Part shown: positions 1 to 8,254 of the stretch, in pieces
How the letters are laid out: each line of letters starts with the position of its first letter
Numbering within the stretch: position 1 is the first letter of the stretch
NCBI GenBank assembly: GCA_021783095.1
Contig: JAJXUG010000011.1
Span: 27,815 to 91,814 of the forward strand
Origin: Chloroflexota bacterium
Lineage (GTDB): Bacteria > Chloroflexota > Limnocylindria > Limnocylindrales > CSP1-4
Direction: 5' to 3'
DNA: 64,000 nt
The notes under the pieces: generated by a model
Databases searched by the model: none
Seen by the model: the letters and a program-made list of their open reading frames with translations, nothing else
Told to the model about the DNA's origin: nothing
Position numbers and translations under genes: made by a program

Positions 1-158
1 AGCACCTGGAAGGGCGGGTGGCCGGGGAACAGCGGCATGCCCGGGAACCGCGGCGCCGCGAGCGAGATCATCCGCCCCTCGCGGACCAGCCTCGCAGCCG
101 CCACCACCTGCTCCGCGGGCATCTCGCCCACCGGCCCGACCTCGGCGTTCGCGCTCAT
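1..158 (-). CDS. cyclase family hydrolase (kynurenine-formamidase-like), N-terminal fragment
   Basis: Only the first 52 residues are in the window; the gene runs off the left edge. The N-terminus, with a segment reading ISLAAPRFPGMPLFPGHPPF, resembles the start of the cyclase family (kynurenine formamidase and related metal-dependent ring-opening hydrolases). The HxGTHxD metal motif expected further on lies outside the window. Its ATG at 158 overlaps the stop of the molybdenum-hydroxylase large-subunit gene (ATGA), so it is the last visible gene of the operon that starts at 6626. An amide- or lactone-opening hydrolase downstream of a hydroxylase would fit a ring-degradation route, but the substrate cannot be read from this fragment. 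Confidence 0.6.
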   Translation of the reverse strand, partial: MSANAEVGPVGEMPAEQVVAAARLVREGRMISLAAPRFPGMPLFPGHPPFQV

Positions 159-2440
159 CGTCGTCCCTCCGCGTCGCCGGGCACCGGCCCGGCCTGAAGC
201 GCCCGCCAGACGCGCTCGGGCGTGAGCGGCAGATCTCGGATCGCCACGCCGGTCGCGTCCCGGATCGCGGCTGCCGCCGCCGGTGCCACGCACAGCAGCG
301 CGCCCTCGCTCATGCCCTTGGACCCGTACGGACCCGGCCCGTCGGCGTTCTCCACGGCCTCGCTCCGCAGTTCGCGGGGCAGGTCCATCGAGGTCGGGAT
401 CCGGTAGTCGATGGCCCCCAGATTCCGGATGCGCCCCTCCTCGTCGAAGATGTAGTGCTCCATGAGCGTGTGGCCAAGGCCCATGATCGCCGCGCCCTCG
501 TCCTGCATCCGGACCTGGAGCGGGTTGAGCGCCTTGCCGACGTCGCTGACCGTGACGTGCCGGTGGATCGTCACGTCGCCGGTGTCGGCGTCCACCTCGG
601 CCTCGATGGCCGTGCAGTTGAACTCGAAGAACGCGGGGGCACCCGACAGCGGGTGCCCTGCCTCCGCCTCCTTGCGCATCTCGCCGAGGCCCGTGATCTC
701 GCCGCCCAGCTTGCCGAGGCCGGCCGTGAGCACCTCGCGGATGGGCAGCTCCCGGCCGGATGCCAGGCGCACGAGCCCGTCGGCAACCGTGACGTCCGCC
801 TCGTCCAGGCCCTGCTGGGCGGCGGCCATCGTCCGCAGCTTCGCCTGGATGTCCCGGCAGGCGGCGAGGACCGCGTTCCCCATGAGCACCGTGGAGCGGG
901 AGGCCGAGGTCTGCTGGTCGTACGGGACGAGGGCGGTGTCGCCCATGGCGACCGTGACCCAGTCGAGGGGCGCGCCGAGCTCGTGGGCCGCGATCTGCGC
1001 GAAGACGGTCCGAGCGCCCTGGCCCATGTCCGATGTGCCGGCGTAGACCACGGCCGAGCCGTCGGCCAGGAGCCGCACGATCGAGTAGCTGAGGCCGGTC
1101 GTCGGCCCAGACTTGATGCCCAGCGCGATGCCGCGGCCATGGCCGGGCGGGCAGGGCTGGTCCCATCCGATCAGCTCGGCCGCCTTGCGGACGGCCTGCT
1201 CCCACTCGCCGTCGCAGGGCGTGTCGAACGGGATGAACCGGTCGCCCTTGCGGGCCAGGTTGCGCAGCCGCACCGCCACGGCGTCGATGCCCAGCTCCCG
1301 GGCGCCCTCGTCGATCGTGGACTCCACGGCCCAGTTGATCTGCGGGTTGCCGAAGCCGCGGAACGCAGTGGACGGCACGGTGTGCGAGAGGATCGCCCGG
1401 GCGACGATGCGGACGGCCGGCACGTTGTAGGGGCCCGCCGCCGGGTACGAGCCTTTCCCCACCACGCGGTCCGCGATGTCGGTATAGGCGCCGATCAGGT
1501 AGTCGGCCTCGATGTCGTGGAAGGCGATCCGGCCGTCCGAGGTGAAGCCGGTCCTGACGCGCGCCTCGCAGGAAGCACGCCGAACTGCCTGGAAGGTCTC
1601 CTCGAGCGTGAGCACCAGGCGCACGGGCCGGCCGAGCCGGAGGGCGGCGAAGACGACGGCGGGCTCGTACTTCGCGTGCTGCTTGCCCCCGAAGGCGCCG
1701 CCCGGGTCGGGCGCGTACACCCGCACCCTCGAGAGCGGGAGGCGGGTGAGCCCGGCGATGGTCTTCTGGAGCCAGTTGGGGTGCTGGATCGTGGACCACA
1801 CGGCCACGCCATCGCCGTCTGGCGCGGCCATGAACGCGTGCGGCTCGATGGCGAAGTGCGTGACCATCGGGAAGGTGTAGCGGCGCTCGACGATCGTCAG
1901 GCCGTGCTCGGCGGCCGCGGCCTCGACGTCGCCCCACGCCACGACGTGCTCGTTGAGGACGTTCGTCTCACGCCGTGGGTCCTTCGGCCGCAGCGAGGGG
2001 TCCTGAACCAGCGGCGCGTCCGCCGCCAGCGCCCCGGCAACCGTGAACACCGCCGGGAGGGCCTCGTAGTCCACGCGCACGGCAGCCGCGCCGGCCTCGG
2101 CCTCCTCCTTGGTGTCCGCCACCACGAGCGCCACGGGGTCGCCCTGGTACTTCGTCTCGCCCGTGGCCAGCACCGGCCGGTCCACGTTCTGCGGGCCGAA
2201 CCGCGGCATGGGCTGCGGGAGGTCGTCGGCGGTCAGCACGAGGCGCACGCCGGGCAGGGCGAGCGCCGCGGAGCCGTCGATGCGGTCGATCCGGGCGTGT
2301 GCAACGGGCACCGTAACGAGCTTCGCGTGGAGCGCGTCCGCGACGCTCAGGTCAGCGAGGTAGCGCTGCGCGCCCGTCACCCGGTCGATCCCGCCGACGC
2401 GGTTGGGCGAGGAGCCGATCGTGCCGTCGCGCGCGCTCAC
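155..2440 (-). CDS. xanthine dehydrogenase family protein, molybdopterin-binding (large) subunit
   Basis: A 761-residue catalytic subunit of a xanthine-oxidase-type molybdenum hydroxylase, which inserts water-derived oxygen into a C-H bond of a heterocycle or aldehyde. Family landmarks are visible: PGGAFGGKQHAKYE (cofactor loop), TAFRGFGNPQ, GTSDMGQGARTVF, and near the C-terminus GSKGMSEG in place of the usual KGxGE motif with the catalytic Glu. I chose GTG at 2440 because it overlaps the stop of the 2Fe-2S subunit gene (GTGA) and begins just before the family N-terminus; an in-frame extension to 2692 would run back through that neighbour. It forms a complex with the next two subunits. A MoaD-MoaE fusion for molybdopterin synthesis lies at 59862. 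The substrate is not identifiable. Confidence 0.93.
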   Translation of the reverse strand: MSARDGTIGSSPNRVGGIDRVTGAQRYLADLSVADALHAKLVTVPVAHARIDRIDGSAALALPGVRLVLTADDLPQPMPRFGPQNVDRPVLATGETKYQGDPVALVVADTKEEAEAGAAAVRVDYEALPAVFTVAGALAADAPLVQDPSLRPKDPRRETNVLNEHVVAWGDVEAAAAEHGLTIVERRYTFPMVTHFAIEPHAFMAAPDGDGVAVWSTIQHPNWLQKTIAGLTRLPLSRVRVYAPDPGGAFGGKQHAKYEPAVVFAALRLGRPVRLVLTLEETFQAVRRASCEARVRTGFTSDGRIAFHDIEADYLIGAYTDIADRVVGKGSYPAAGPYNVPAVRIVARAILSHTVPSTAFRGFGNPQINWAVESTIDEGARELGIDAVAVRLRNLARKGDRFIPFDTPCDGEWEQAVRKAAELIGWDQPCPPGHGRGIALGIKSGPTTGLSYSIVRLLADGSAVVYAGTSDMGQGARTVFAQIAAHELGAPLDWVTVAMGDTALVPYDQQTSASRSTVLMGNAVLAACRDIQAKLRTMAAAQQGLDEADVTVADGLVRLASGRELPIREVLTAGLGKLGGEITGLGEMRKEAEAGHPLSGAPAFFEFNCTAIEAEVDADTGDVTIHRHVTVSDVGKALNPLQVRMQDEGAAIMGLGHTLMEHYIFDEEGRIRNLGAIDYRIPTSMDLPRELRSEAVENADGPGPYGSKGMSEGALLCVAPAAAAAIRDATGVAIRDLPLTPERVWRALQAGPVPGDAEGRR

Positions 2441-3009
2441 TGGTCGAGGCCCTCGGCCGAGGTCTTCGCCCCGGCCCTGGCGCCGCCGGCATGGGCTCCG
2501 GCGCCGAGCCCACCCAGGTCCGGCGCGTCGCCGGCCGCGGCCTGGCCGATCGCCGCGAAGATCTGCTCGTAGCAGGCGCACCGGCACAGGTTGCCCGCCA
2601 TACCCTCCTCGATCTCCGCACGCGTCGGGTGCGGGTGCTCCGCGAGCAGCGCGTGAGCCGACATCAGCTGCCCCGGGATGCAGAACCCGCACTGCACGCC
2701 GCCCTGGTCCAGGAACGCGGCCTGGATGGGCGCGAGCCGGCCGTCAGGCGAGGCGAGGCCCTCCACCGTCAGCACGTCTGCGCCGTCCGCCTCGACCGCC
2801 AGCACAAGGCAGGCGTCGACGCTCCACCCGTCCACGAGGACGGTGCAGGCGCCGCACTCGCCCACGAGGCAGCACTCCTTGCTGCCGGTGAGCCGGAGGT
2901 CCTCGCGCAGCACCTCGAGCAGCGTGTGGTGCGGGGCCACTGCTATCCGCCGCCGCGTGCCGTTCACGGTCAACTGGATCGGCAGGGTGGTCTGGGGCAT
3001 GGGCGTCAC
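2437..3009 (-). CDS. molybdenum hydroxylase 2Fe-2S (small) subunit
   Basis: A 190-residue electron-transfer subunit with two 2Fe-2S clusters. A plant-type ferredoxin domain carries ECCLVGECGACTV plus a later Cys, followed by the helical domain with CGFCIPG and NLCRCACYEQI. It passes electrons from the Mo cofactor to FAD. GTG at 3009 overlaps the stop of the FAD subunit gene (GTGA); ATG at 3000 is an alternative start three codons later. Length is slightly above the usual 155-175 because of an Ala/Gly-rich tail. Gene order FAD, FeS, Mo is that of CoxM/CoxS/CoxL-type operons. Confidence 0.93.
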   Translation of the reverse strand: MTPMPQTTLPIQLTVNGTRRRIAVAPHHTLLEVLREDLRLTGSKECCLVGECGACTVLVDGWSVDACLVLAVEADGADVLTVEGLASPDGRLAPIQAAFLDQGGVQCGFCIPGQLMSAHALLAEHPHPTRAEIEEGMAGNLCRCACYEQIFAAIGQAAAGDAPDLGGLGAGAHAGGARAGAKTSAEGLDQ

Positions 3010-3875
3010 TCCCCGGCCGCCAGGCGCGCCTGCGCCGTGGCGAGGGCCCGCCGGCCGAGCACCCGCAGCATCGCGAGCCGGTACTCGGGACCGGCGCGCA
3101 TCGAGCGGGCGGACGGGCTGGCGTCCGCGAAGATGGTCTCGAAGACGGGAGCGCGGGCCTCGTCGGACGAGGCGGCATCGGCGAGGACGCCGGTGGTGTC
3201 GAGGCGCAGGACCGGGCGGGGCCCGACGCTGCCGTAGGCGATGCGGGCGAGGCCGCTCGCGTCGAGGCCACAGGCCAGCGTCACCGAGGCGAGGTCGTGG
3301 CCGCGGCGGCGGGTCCGCCGCTGGTGGGCGCTGGCGATCCGACCGGCCTCGGGGGCCGGGATCTCGATGGCCACAACGAGCTCGCCTGGCGCTAGGGTCG
3401 TCACGCCAGAGCGGACGAAGAAGTCGTCGAGCGCGATGCGCCGCTCGCCGGACGGGCCGTGGGCGACCACGACTGCACCGTGCACGAGCAGCGAGGGAGC
3501 CGTGTCGGCGGCCGGCGACGCGTTGCACAGGTTCCCCGCGAGCGTCGCACGGTTCCGGATCTGCACCGAGCCCACGACCGCTGCTGCCTCGGCGAGCCCG
3601 GCCAGATCGCGCCGGACGAGTGGATGCGCCGCGATCTCCGTCATCGTCGTGGTCGCGCCGATGACGAGCGTCCCGCGGTCCCCCACCCGGATGCCCGGCG
3701 CGAGCTCGGGCACGCGCTTGACGTCCACCACGACGGCGGGCCGGGCAGAGCCGTCCCGCAGGCGGATGATCAGGTCGGTGCCGCCCGCGAGGACTCGTGC
3801 CTCAGCACCCCGCTCCGCGAGCAGGGCGACGGCGTCGGCCAGCGTGTCGGGCCGGGCGTAAGTGAAGGGTCGCAT
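3006..3875 (-). CDS. molybdenum hydroxylase FAD-binding (medium) subunit
   Basis: A 289-residue FAD-binding subunit of the CoxM/XdhB type. The two diagnostic flavin motifs are present: LAGGTDLIIRLRDG near residues 30-43 and IRNRATLAGNLCNASPAAD near residues 106-124. The C-terminal CO-dehydrogenase-flavoprotein domain follows. It begins 18 bp after the HprK-like gene and its stop overlaps the small-subunit start, so it is co-transcribed. It hands electrons from the Fe-S subunit to an external acceptor that cannot be inferred here. Confidence 0.93.
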   Translation of the reverse strand: MRPFTYARPDTLADAVALLAERGAEARVLAGGTDLIIRLRDGSARPAVVVDVKRVPELAPGIRVGDRGTLVIGATTTMTEIAAHPLVRRDLAGLAEAAAVVGSVQIRNRATLAGNLCNASPAADTAPSLLVHGAVVVAHGPSGERRIALDDFFVRSGVTTLAPGELVVAIEIPAPEAGRIASAHQRRTRRRGHDLASVTLACGLDASGLARIAYGSVGPRPVLRLDTTGVLADAASSDEARAPVFETIFADASPSARSMRAGPEYRLAMLRVLGRRALATAQARLAAGE

Positions 3876-3893
3876 GCTCCGGCCCGGCGCCTC

Positions 3894-4784
3894 CTACAGG
3901 ATCTTGTCGACCTCGTCCAGGAGGACCTGGGGGGTCGCCGCGCGGATGAAGTAGAACGGGCGATCGCAGAAGCTCGCGACGAAGTCGGCGCGCCGCTGGC
4001 GCAGCTGGTCATTGTCGAGCATCGGGATGACGTGCCCCGGCGCGAGCAGCTCGTTGGTCAGGAAGTAGTTCTGGAGCGAGTGCAGGAACTGGAACTGCGC
4101 CTCGAACGGGATGAGGCGGTTCGTGGCCGGGTCGAAGTTGCCGTCGATCGCCGGGACGATGACGAGGTCGATGTTCGGCGGCTCGCCCTCGTACATGGCC
4201 CACGTGGGCATGCGGCCCCAGAACTTCTCGACGCCCTTGTTGGGCGCGGCCTTGTCCGAGCGCTCCGTGCCTTCCGTGCGCTTCACGAGGAACGGTGCCT
4301 CGGACCCCATGGCGGCCCTGCCGTCCTGGCTGATGACCGTCGTCTCCGACGCCACTTGGAGCGCGCCACGGATGCCCGCCTCGATGAGGCCCATGCTCTT
4401 GCCGTGGTTGGACTCGCCGCCCAGGAACAGGAGGGTCCTGCCGCGGTACTGGACCGCCGCGCTGTGCGACGGGTGCAGGCCAACGTCCTCCATGCGCAGG
4501 GCGAGGACGGCCACGATCACCTTCTGGAGCGGCCCAGCCGGCCAGTTTCCGGTGAACGTCACGGTGCGGCCGTCGTAGCGGACGGCCTTGTCGCCGTCCT
4601 GCTGCCACACGATGTCGGGCGCGTCCAGCGTGACCGTCGGGGAGATCCGGACATCGGCGAGGCGGTAGTTGAGGAACGTGAGGTCGTCGAGCACGTGCTC
4701 GCGCGGCTCGCCACCATGGACGTCGACCCGGAGGCGGGCGGCGCCCGCCGAGAACTCCTCGGTCAGCCTGAGCGTGTCGTTCAT
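3894..4784 (-). CDS. HPr-kinase-like P-loop protein, partner of the swivel-histidine protein
   Basis: A 296-residue protein whose middle follows the HPr kinase/PEP-carboxykinase-like layout: LHPSHSAAV, a beta strand, then a Walker A loop GGESNHGKS at residues 122-130. The remaining sequence matches no family I can name. No ATP-grasp domain is present. It sits about 108 bp downstream of the PEP-synthase-like gene at 4893 and just upstream of the hydroxylase genes. I infer that it supplies the nucleotide-dependent kinase step for the swivelling histidine of its neighbour, replacing the ATP-grasp subunit of phenylphosphate synthase or PEP synthase. A small-molecule kinase or a regulatory ATPase is also possible. 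Confidence 0.6.
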   Translation of the reverse strand: MNDTLRLTEEFSAGAARLRVDVHGGEPREHVLDDLTFLNYRLADVRISPTVTLDAPDIVWQQDGDKAVRYDGRTVTFTGNWPAGPLQKVIVAVLALRMEDVGLHPSHSAAVQYRGRTLLFLGGESNHGKSMGLIEAGIRGALQVASETTVISQDGRAAMGSEAPFLVKRTEGTERSDKAAPNKGVEKFWGRMPTWAMYEGEPPNIDLVIVPAIDGNFDPATNRLIPFEAQFQFLHSLQNYFLTNELLAPGHVIPMLDNDQLRQRRADFVASFCDRPFYFIRAATPQVLLDEVDKIL

Positions 4785-4813
4785 CGTGTCCTTTCTCGAT
4801 CGGGGAAGGGGCT

Positions 4814-4843
4814 GGGACGCTGGGGGACGGGACGCTGGGGGAC
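4814..4843. repeat. exact tandem duplication of a 15-bp unit
   Basis: Two perfect head-to-tail copies of GGGACGCTGGGGGAC lie in the 108-bp gap between the PEP-synthase-like gene and the HprK-like gene. The copies are not self-complementary. It is probably a slippage product in an otherwise unconstrained spacer; an effect on translation of the downstream gene is possible but unsupported. Confidence 0.8.
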
Positions 4844-4892
4844 GGGCGGCGCTCGAGCCCGGGGGCCCGGGCGCCGCTGCCGTGCGTCTCGG

Positions 4893-6626
4893 CTAGAGGA
4901 TCGTCACCTCGCCGACGTTGCCGTCGACGCGGATCCGGTCCCCGGTCTTGATGCGATAGGTGCCGACCGAGGTTCCGACGACGGCCGGGATCTCGTACTC
5001 GCGGGCGAGCACGGCCGGGTGGGCAACCATGTCGCCGGCGTTGGTCACGACCGCGATGATCTTGCCGTACAGCACCTGCCATGCCGGGTTGGTCATCTCG
5101 CAGACGAGGATCTCGCCCGGGACGAGGCTGTCGAACTCGTCGGTGGATATGACGACGCGCGCCGTGCCCTCGACGACGCCCGGCGACCCGCCGATGCCGA
5201 CGATCGTCTTGCCGTGCATCTCGCGCGGCCGGTTGAACTTGTCGGGGAAGCCCCACAGGTTGAGGTACGGGAAGGCGAGCTGCGTCGCCGTCGCGGTCCC
5301 CACCCAGTCCACGGGCCGGACCTTCTCGGCGGCCTCGCGCTTGGCGCGCGCCGCGGCCACCATCGCCCGGCCGGCCTCCGGCTCCGGGGCGCCCATGAAC
5401 TCGCGGAGCGCGTTGTAGCGGAACAGGATCACGTCGTCCGGGCGGTCCAGCATGCCCATCTCGACGAGCTTCTCGCCGATGGCGATGAGCACGAGTCGGA
5501 CATGCGCGTTGGCGCCCTGGTCGATGTAGAAGTGGTGGTCCGGCGTGAGCGGGGCCATCTTGAGGTTGATGTCGTTGGCGGTGCGCATCTCCTCGAGCGC
5601 CTCGCCCTCGAGCCCCTCGAGGATCTCCCGGCTCGCCGCCTCGATGTCGGCCTTGAGGGCCGCGACCTTGGTCGGGTAGTCGTAGTCGGAGGTGTACTGG
5701 TCGCGGACCAGCTGGATCACCGGGTTCATGTCCTCGCGGAACGAGGGATAGATGAACTCGTGGCTCCAGACCGCGTGCCAGCCGAACTCCTTCTGGTACG
5801 GGACGACGCGCTCGTCGATGAAGCGGCGCCCGCGCTCGGTGGCATGGAGGGCCGGGATGATCTCGTGGGCCGTGGGCTGCTCGAAGGCCGCCTTGAGCGC
5901 GTCGTCGCCCTTGAGCTCCTCCTTCATCTCCCACAGCGCGTGGATCTTGTCCCAGTTCCGGTCATCGGCGGAGTTCTGGAGCCGGCCGAGGAGGACCTGG
6001 TCCACCTTGCCGTGGGTCTTCTCCATGACCGCCCTGAGGTTGAGCGTCGCGCTGAGCTGCGCGAAGTTCAGCATCCAGTGGATCTTCCAGTGGCGGTCGT
6101 GCATGTCGACGGCGTCCTCGAGGAGGACAGCCAGGTCGGCAAGGGACAGCTCCGCCTTCCGGTCGAGCATCGCCTCGATGTAGTCGAAGTTGCGCTGCAT
6201 CTCGGGGACGAAGCGGGTCTTCCACCAGAAGGTGAAGTTGTTGCCATAGACCGGCAGCACGAGGCCCAGGTACGCCCCGATCTTGGCGACGTACTCGTTG
6301 TCCTCGGGGACGATGGGGTTCGTCCGGTAGTTGTACTCCTGCGTGTCCACCACGATGCCCGCCTCGGCGGGGATGGCGGTCGTGTACAGGTACCCGTTGA
6401 TGTTCTTGTAGATCCAGTCCGTCGCGAACGGCGTCCCGAATCGGCGGAACATGTGGTCGCAGGAGAGCCACCAGCCGCCGATGTCCTCGTACATCGGGCT
6501 CAGCGGCTTGGGGCAGTGGAGATCGTCGAAGACCCAGAACAGGAGCTTCTCGGTCTCGGACGCCCACTCGATCGGGAACGTCTCGTCCCCGAGGAACTGG
6601 CCCAGGACCTCTTCCTTGAGCGGCAC
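4893..6626 (-). CDS. PEP-synthase-like protein with swivelling phosphohistidine domain (phenylphosphate-synthase-alpha-like)
   Basis: A 577-residue protein related to the central and C-terminal part of PEP synthase, rifampin phosphotransferase and phenylphosphate synthase subunit 1. The phosphohistidine domain is clear: GDMVAHPAVLAREYEIPAVVG, with the phospho-accepting His near residue 536, about 42 residues from the end. Residues 1-450 form the substrate-binding part. No ATP-grasp domain precedes it, so ATP must be used by another subunit; the HprK-like protein encoded next is the obvious candidate. ATG at 6626 is the first gene of the operon running to the left edge. The promoter region upstream carries the GntR-type palindrome at 6853. 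Substrate unknown. Confidence 0.72.
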   Translation of the reverse strand: MPLKEEVLGQFLGDETFPIEWASETEKLLFWVFDDLHCPKPLSPMYEDIGGWWLSCDHMFRRFGTPFATDWIYKNINGYLYTTAIPAEAGIVVDTQEYNYRTNPIVPEDNEYVAKIGAYLGLVLPVYGNNFTFWWKTRFVPEMQRNFDYIEAMLDRKAELSLADLAVLLEDAVDMHDRHWKIHWMLNFAQLSATLNLRAVMEKTHGKVDQVLLGRLQNSADDRNWDKIHALWEMKEELKGDDALKAAFEQPTAHEIIPALHATERGRRFIDERVVPYQKEFGWHAVWSHEFIYPSFREDMNPVIQLVRDQYTSDYDYPTKVAALKADIEAASREILEGLEGEALEEMRTANDINLKMAPLTPDHHFYIDQGANAHVRLVLIAIGEKLVEMGMLDRPDDVILFRYNALREFMGAPEPEAGRAMVAAARAKREAAEKVRPVDWVGTATATQLAFPYLNLWGFPDKFNRPREMHGKTIVGIGGSPGVVEGTARVVISTDEFDSLVPGEILVCEMTNPAWQVLYGKIIAVVTNAGDMVAHPAVLAREYEIPAVVGTSVGTYRIKTGDRIRVDGNVGEVTIL

Positions 6627-6821
6627 GTGTGCCTCCTTGTCCGGAGAGTGGTGTGCTGCATCGGCGGACCCTCCCCGCCGGTGAGCGAGCTCGGGTGTCG
6701 GTCTCCCTTGGTCCGGTCTCAGCCTCCTGGTGTCGGGTCCCGGCCGGCGGGTCCGGCCGCCGCCCCTCGCCGCGCACGCGAGTGGAAGCGCCTGGTGACG
6801 CCGCGGGGGACGCTGCGACGG

Positions 6822-6864
6822 TTGCCGTCCGGTGGCGTCGCGGTATTCTTCGATAATCGATTAC
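6822..6864 (+). promoter_or_regulatory. promoter with ATnATCGATnAT operator, divergent intergenic region
   Basis: TTGCCG (6822-6827), a 16-bp spacer and TATTCT (6844-6849) form a plausible promoter for the cupin-transketolase operon. Three bases further on comes ATAATCGATTAC (6853-6864), with a 10-bp perfect palindrome core TAATCGATTA. The same palindrome in the same place relative to the -10 recurs at 10109, 12486 and 27167. The rest of the 354-bp gap (6627-6980) holds no other recognisable feature. It also serves the divergent operon starting at 6626. Confidence 0.7.
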
Positions 6865-6980
6865 TGATGGTAGGGACGCCCACGTCAGCCCGTCAAGGGC
6901 CGCCGAACTCGCGCCCCGCCCGATGCCAACGACTGACAGCGGACGAGCGCTCACGCCCCGTCCGGCCCGGAGGTCCGCCG

Positions 6981-7349
6981 ATGTTCACCCGTATCGCCCG
7001 CGAGGATGCCGAGCAGCATCCCCTCCCCGGTCGCGTCTGGCATTCGTACTTCGGGCCCGGCAGCGGCGTGTCCGAGCGCGTCTCGCTGGGGGCATCCGTC
7101 TACCCGCCGGGGTCGAAGCCTGAAGGCCATGTGCACCCGGGCGAGGAGGAGACCATCTACTGCGCCGCTGGCCGCGGCCGGATCGTGACGCCCGACGGCG
7201 TCGCCGACGTCTCGCCCGGCGTGGTCGTCCACGTCGCGCCCGGCACATTCCATGCGACAGAGGCTGACGGGCCCGAGCCGCTCGAGCTGCTGTGCATCTT
7301 CACGCCGCCGGTGGTCTCGGGCTCGTACGAGAACAAGGAGCCGGCATGA
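6981..7349 (+). CDS. small cupin-domain protein
   Basis: A 122-residue single-domain cupin. The two metal-binding motifs are visible: EGHVHPGEEETIY (His, His, Glu) near residues 50-62 and a second motif with a late His in PGTFHATEAD. It could be a small dioxygenase, sugar isomerase or ligand sensor; there is not enough to choose. AGGTCCG precedes the ATG at 6981. Its stop overlaps the start of the transketolase N-terminal gene (ATGA), so the three genes 6981-9198 are translationally coupled. Confidence 0.85.
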   Translation: MFTRIAREDAEQHPLPGRVWHSYFGPGSGVSERVSLGASVYPPGSKPEGHVHPGEEETIYCAAGRGRIVTPDGVADVSPGVVVHVAPGTFHATEADGPEPLELLCIFTPPVVSGSYENKEPA

Positions 7350-8254
7350 GCGCCTCGGTTGCGGCGGATCCCCATCTCGACCACCTGCGCGAGATGGCGC
7401 GCCGGATCCGGGTGGAGGTCATCCGCTCCGTGTACCACGCGAAGGCCGGCCACCTGGGCGGTCCCCTCTCGGCGGCCGACCTCCTCGCCGCGCTGTACTT
7501 CCATGAGCTGCGGGTCCGCCCCGAGGAGCCGCGCTGGGAGGACCGCGACCGGTTCATCCTGTCCAAGGGCCACTCGTCGATCGGGCTCTACGCCGCGATG
7601 GCGCTGCGCGGCTTCTTCACGCTCGAGGAGCTGCTCACCTTCGACGGCGCCAACTCCCGCCTCCAGGGCCACCCCGACATGACGCGCCTGCCCGGCCTCG
7701 ACATGTCGACGGGCTCCCTGGGCATGGGCATCTCGGCCGGGATGGGCATGGCGCTCGGCGCCCGACTCACCGGCCGCGACGTCCGCGTCTTCGTGATGCT
7801 CGGCGACGGCGAGTGCCAGGAGGGCGAGGTCTGGGAGGCCGCGATGGCCGCGCCCCGCTACCGGCTCGACAACCTCGTCGTCATCGTCGACCACAACCGT
7901 CTCCAGCAGTACGGCTGGCCCGGCGATGGCCCCGACGGCCGCATGGCTCCGCAGGCCCCGGGCGAGCTCGTCGCGAAGTGGCACGCCTTCGGCTGGCGCG
8001 TGCTCCACATCGACGGTCACGACATGGCCTCGATCCTCGACGCATTCGAGCAGGCGGCTGCGGGCGACGGCAGGCCGGCCGTCATCATTGCCGACACCGT
8101 GAAGGGCAAGGGCGTCTCGTTCATGGAGGGCCGCTACTTCTGGCACACGCGGGCGATCAAGCCCGAGGAGTACGCGCAGGCGATGCGCGACCTGGGCGAG
8201 CCCGACCCCGCGGCCGATCCCCAGGCGGCCGTCGCGCCGGAGGCTGTCCGATGA
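7346..8254 (+). CDS. transketolase, N-terminal (thiamine-diphosphate-binding) subunit
   Basis: A 302-residue protein equal to the first third of transketolase. It contains the ThDP/Mg motif starting GDGECQEGEVW and ending at VDHN, plus KAGHLGGPLS and SKGHSS. With the next gene it forms a split transketolase that moves two-carbon ketol units between sugar phosphates. Split transketolases are common in dedicated sugar-catabolic operons rather than the housekeeping pentose pathway. The ATG overlaps the cupin stop and the stop overlaps the next start. Confidence 0.93.
   Translation: MSASVAADPHLDHLREMARRIRVEVIRSVYHAKAGHLGGPLSAADLLAALYFHELRVRPEEPRWEDRDRFILSKGHSSIGLYAAMALRGFFTLEELLTFDGANSRLQGHPDMTRLPGLDMSTGSLGMGISAGMGMALGARLTGRDVRVFVMLGDGECQEGEVWEAAMAAPRYRLDNLVVIVDHNRLQQYGWPGDGPDGRMAPQAPGELVAKWHAFGWRVLHIDGHDMASILDAFEQAAAGDGRPAVIIADTVKGKGVSFMEGRYFWHTRAIKPEEYAQAMRDLGEPDPAADPQAAVAPEAVR

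Noticed and set aside
455..2572. Long open frame antisense to the molybdenum-hydroxylase genes
   Set aside because: It mirrors the minus-strand Mo-subunit frame and is rich in His, Arg and Gly with no family motifs. This is the usual shadow in high-GC DNA.
3459..6980. Very long plus-strand open frame leading into the cupin gene
   Set aside because: Only the last 122 residues, from ATG 6981, form a real cupin. The rest is antisense to well-supported minus-strand genes.
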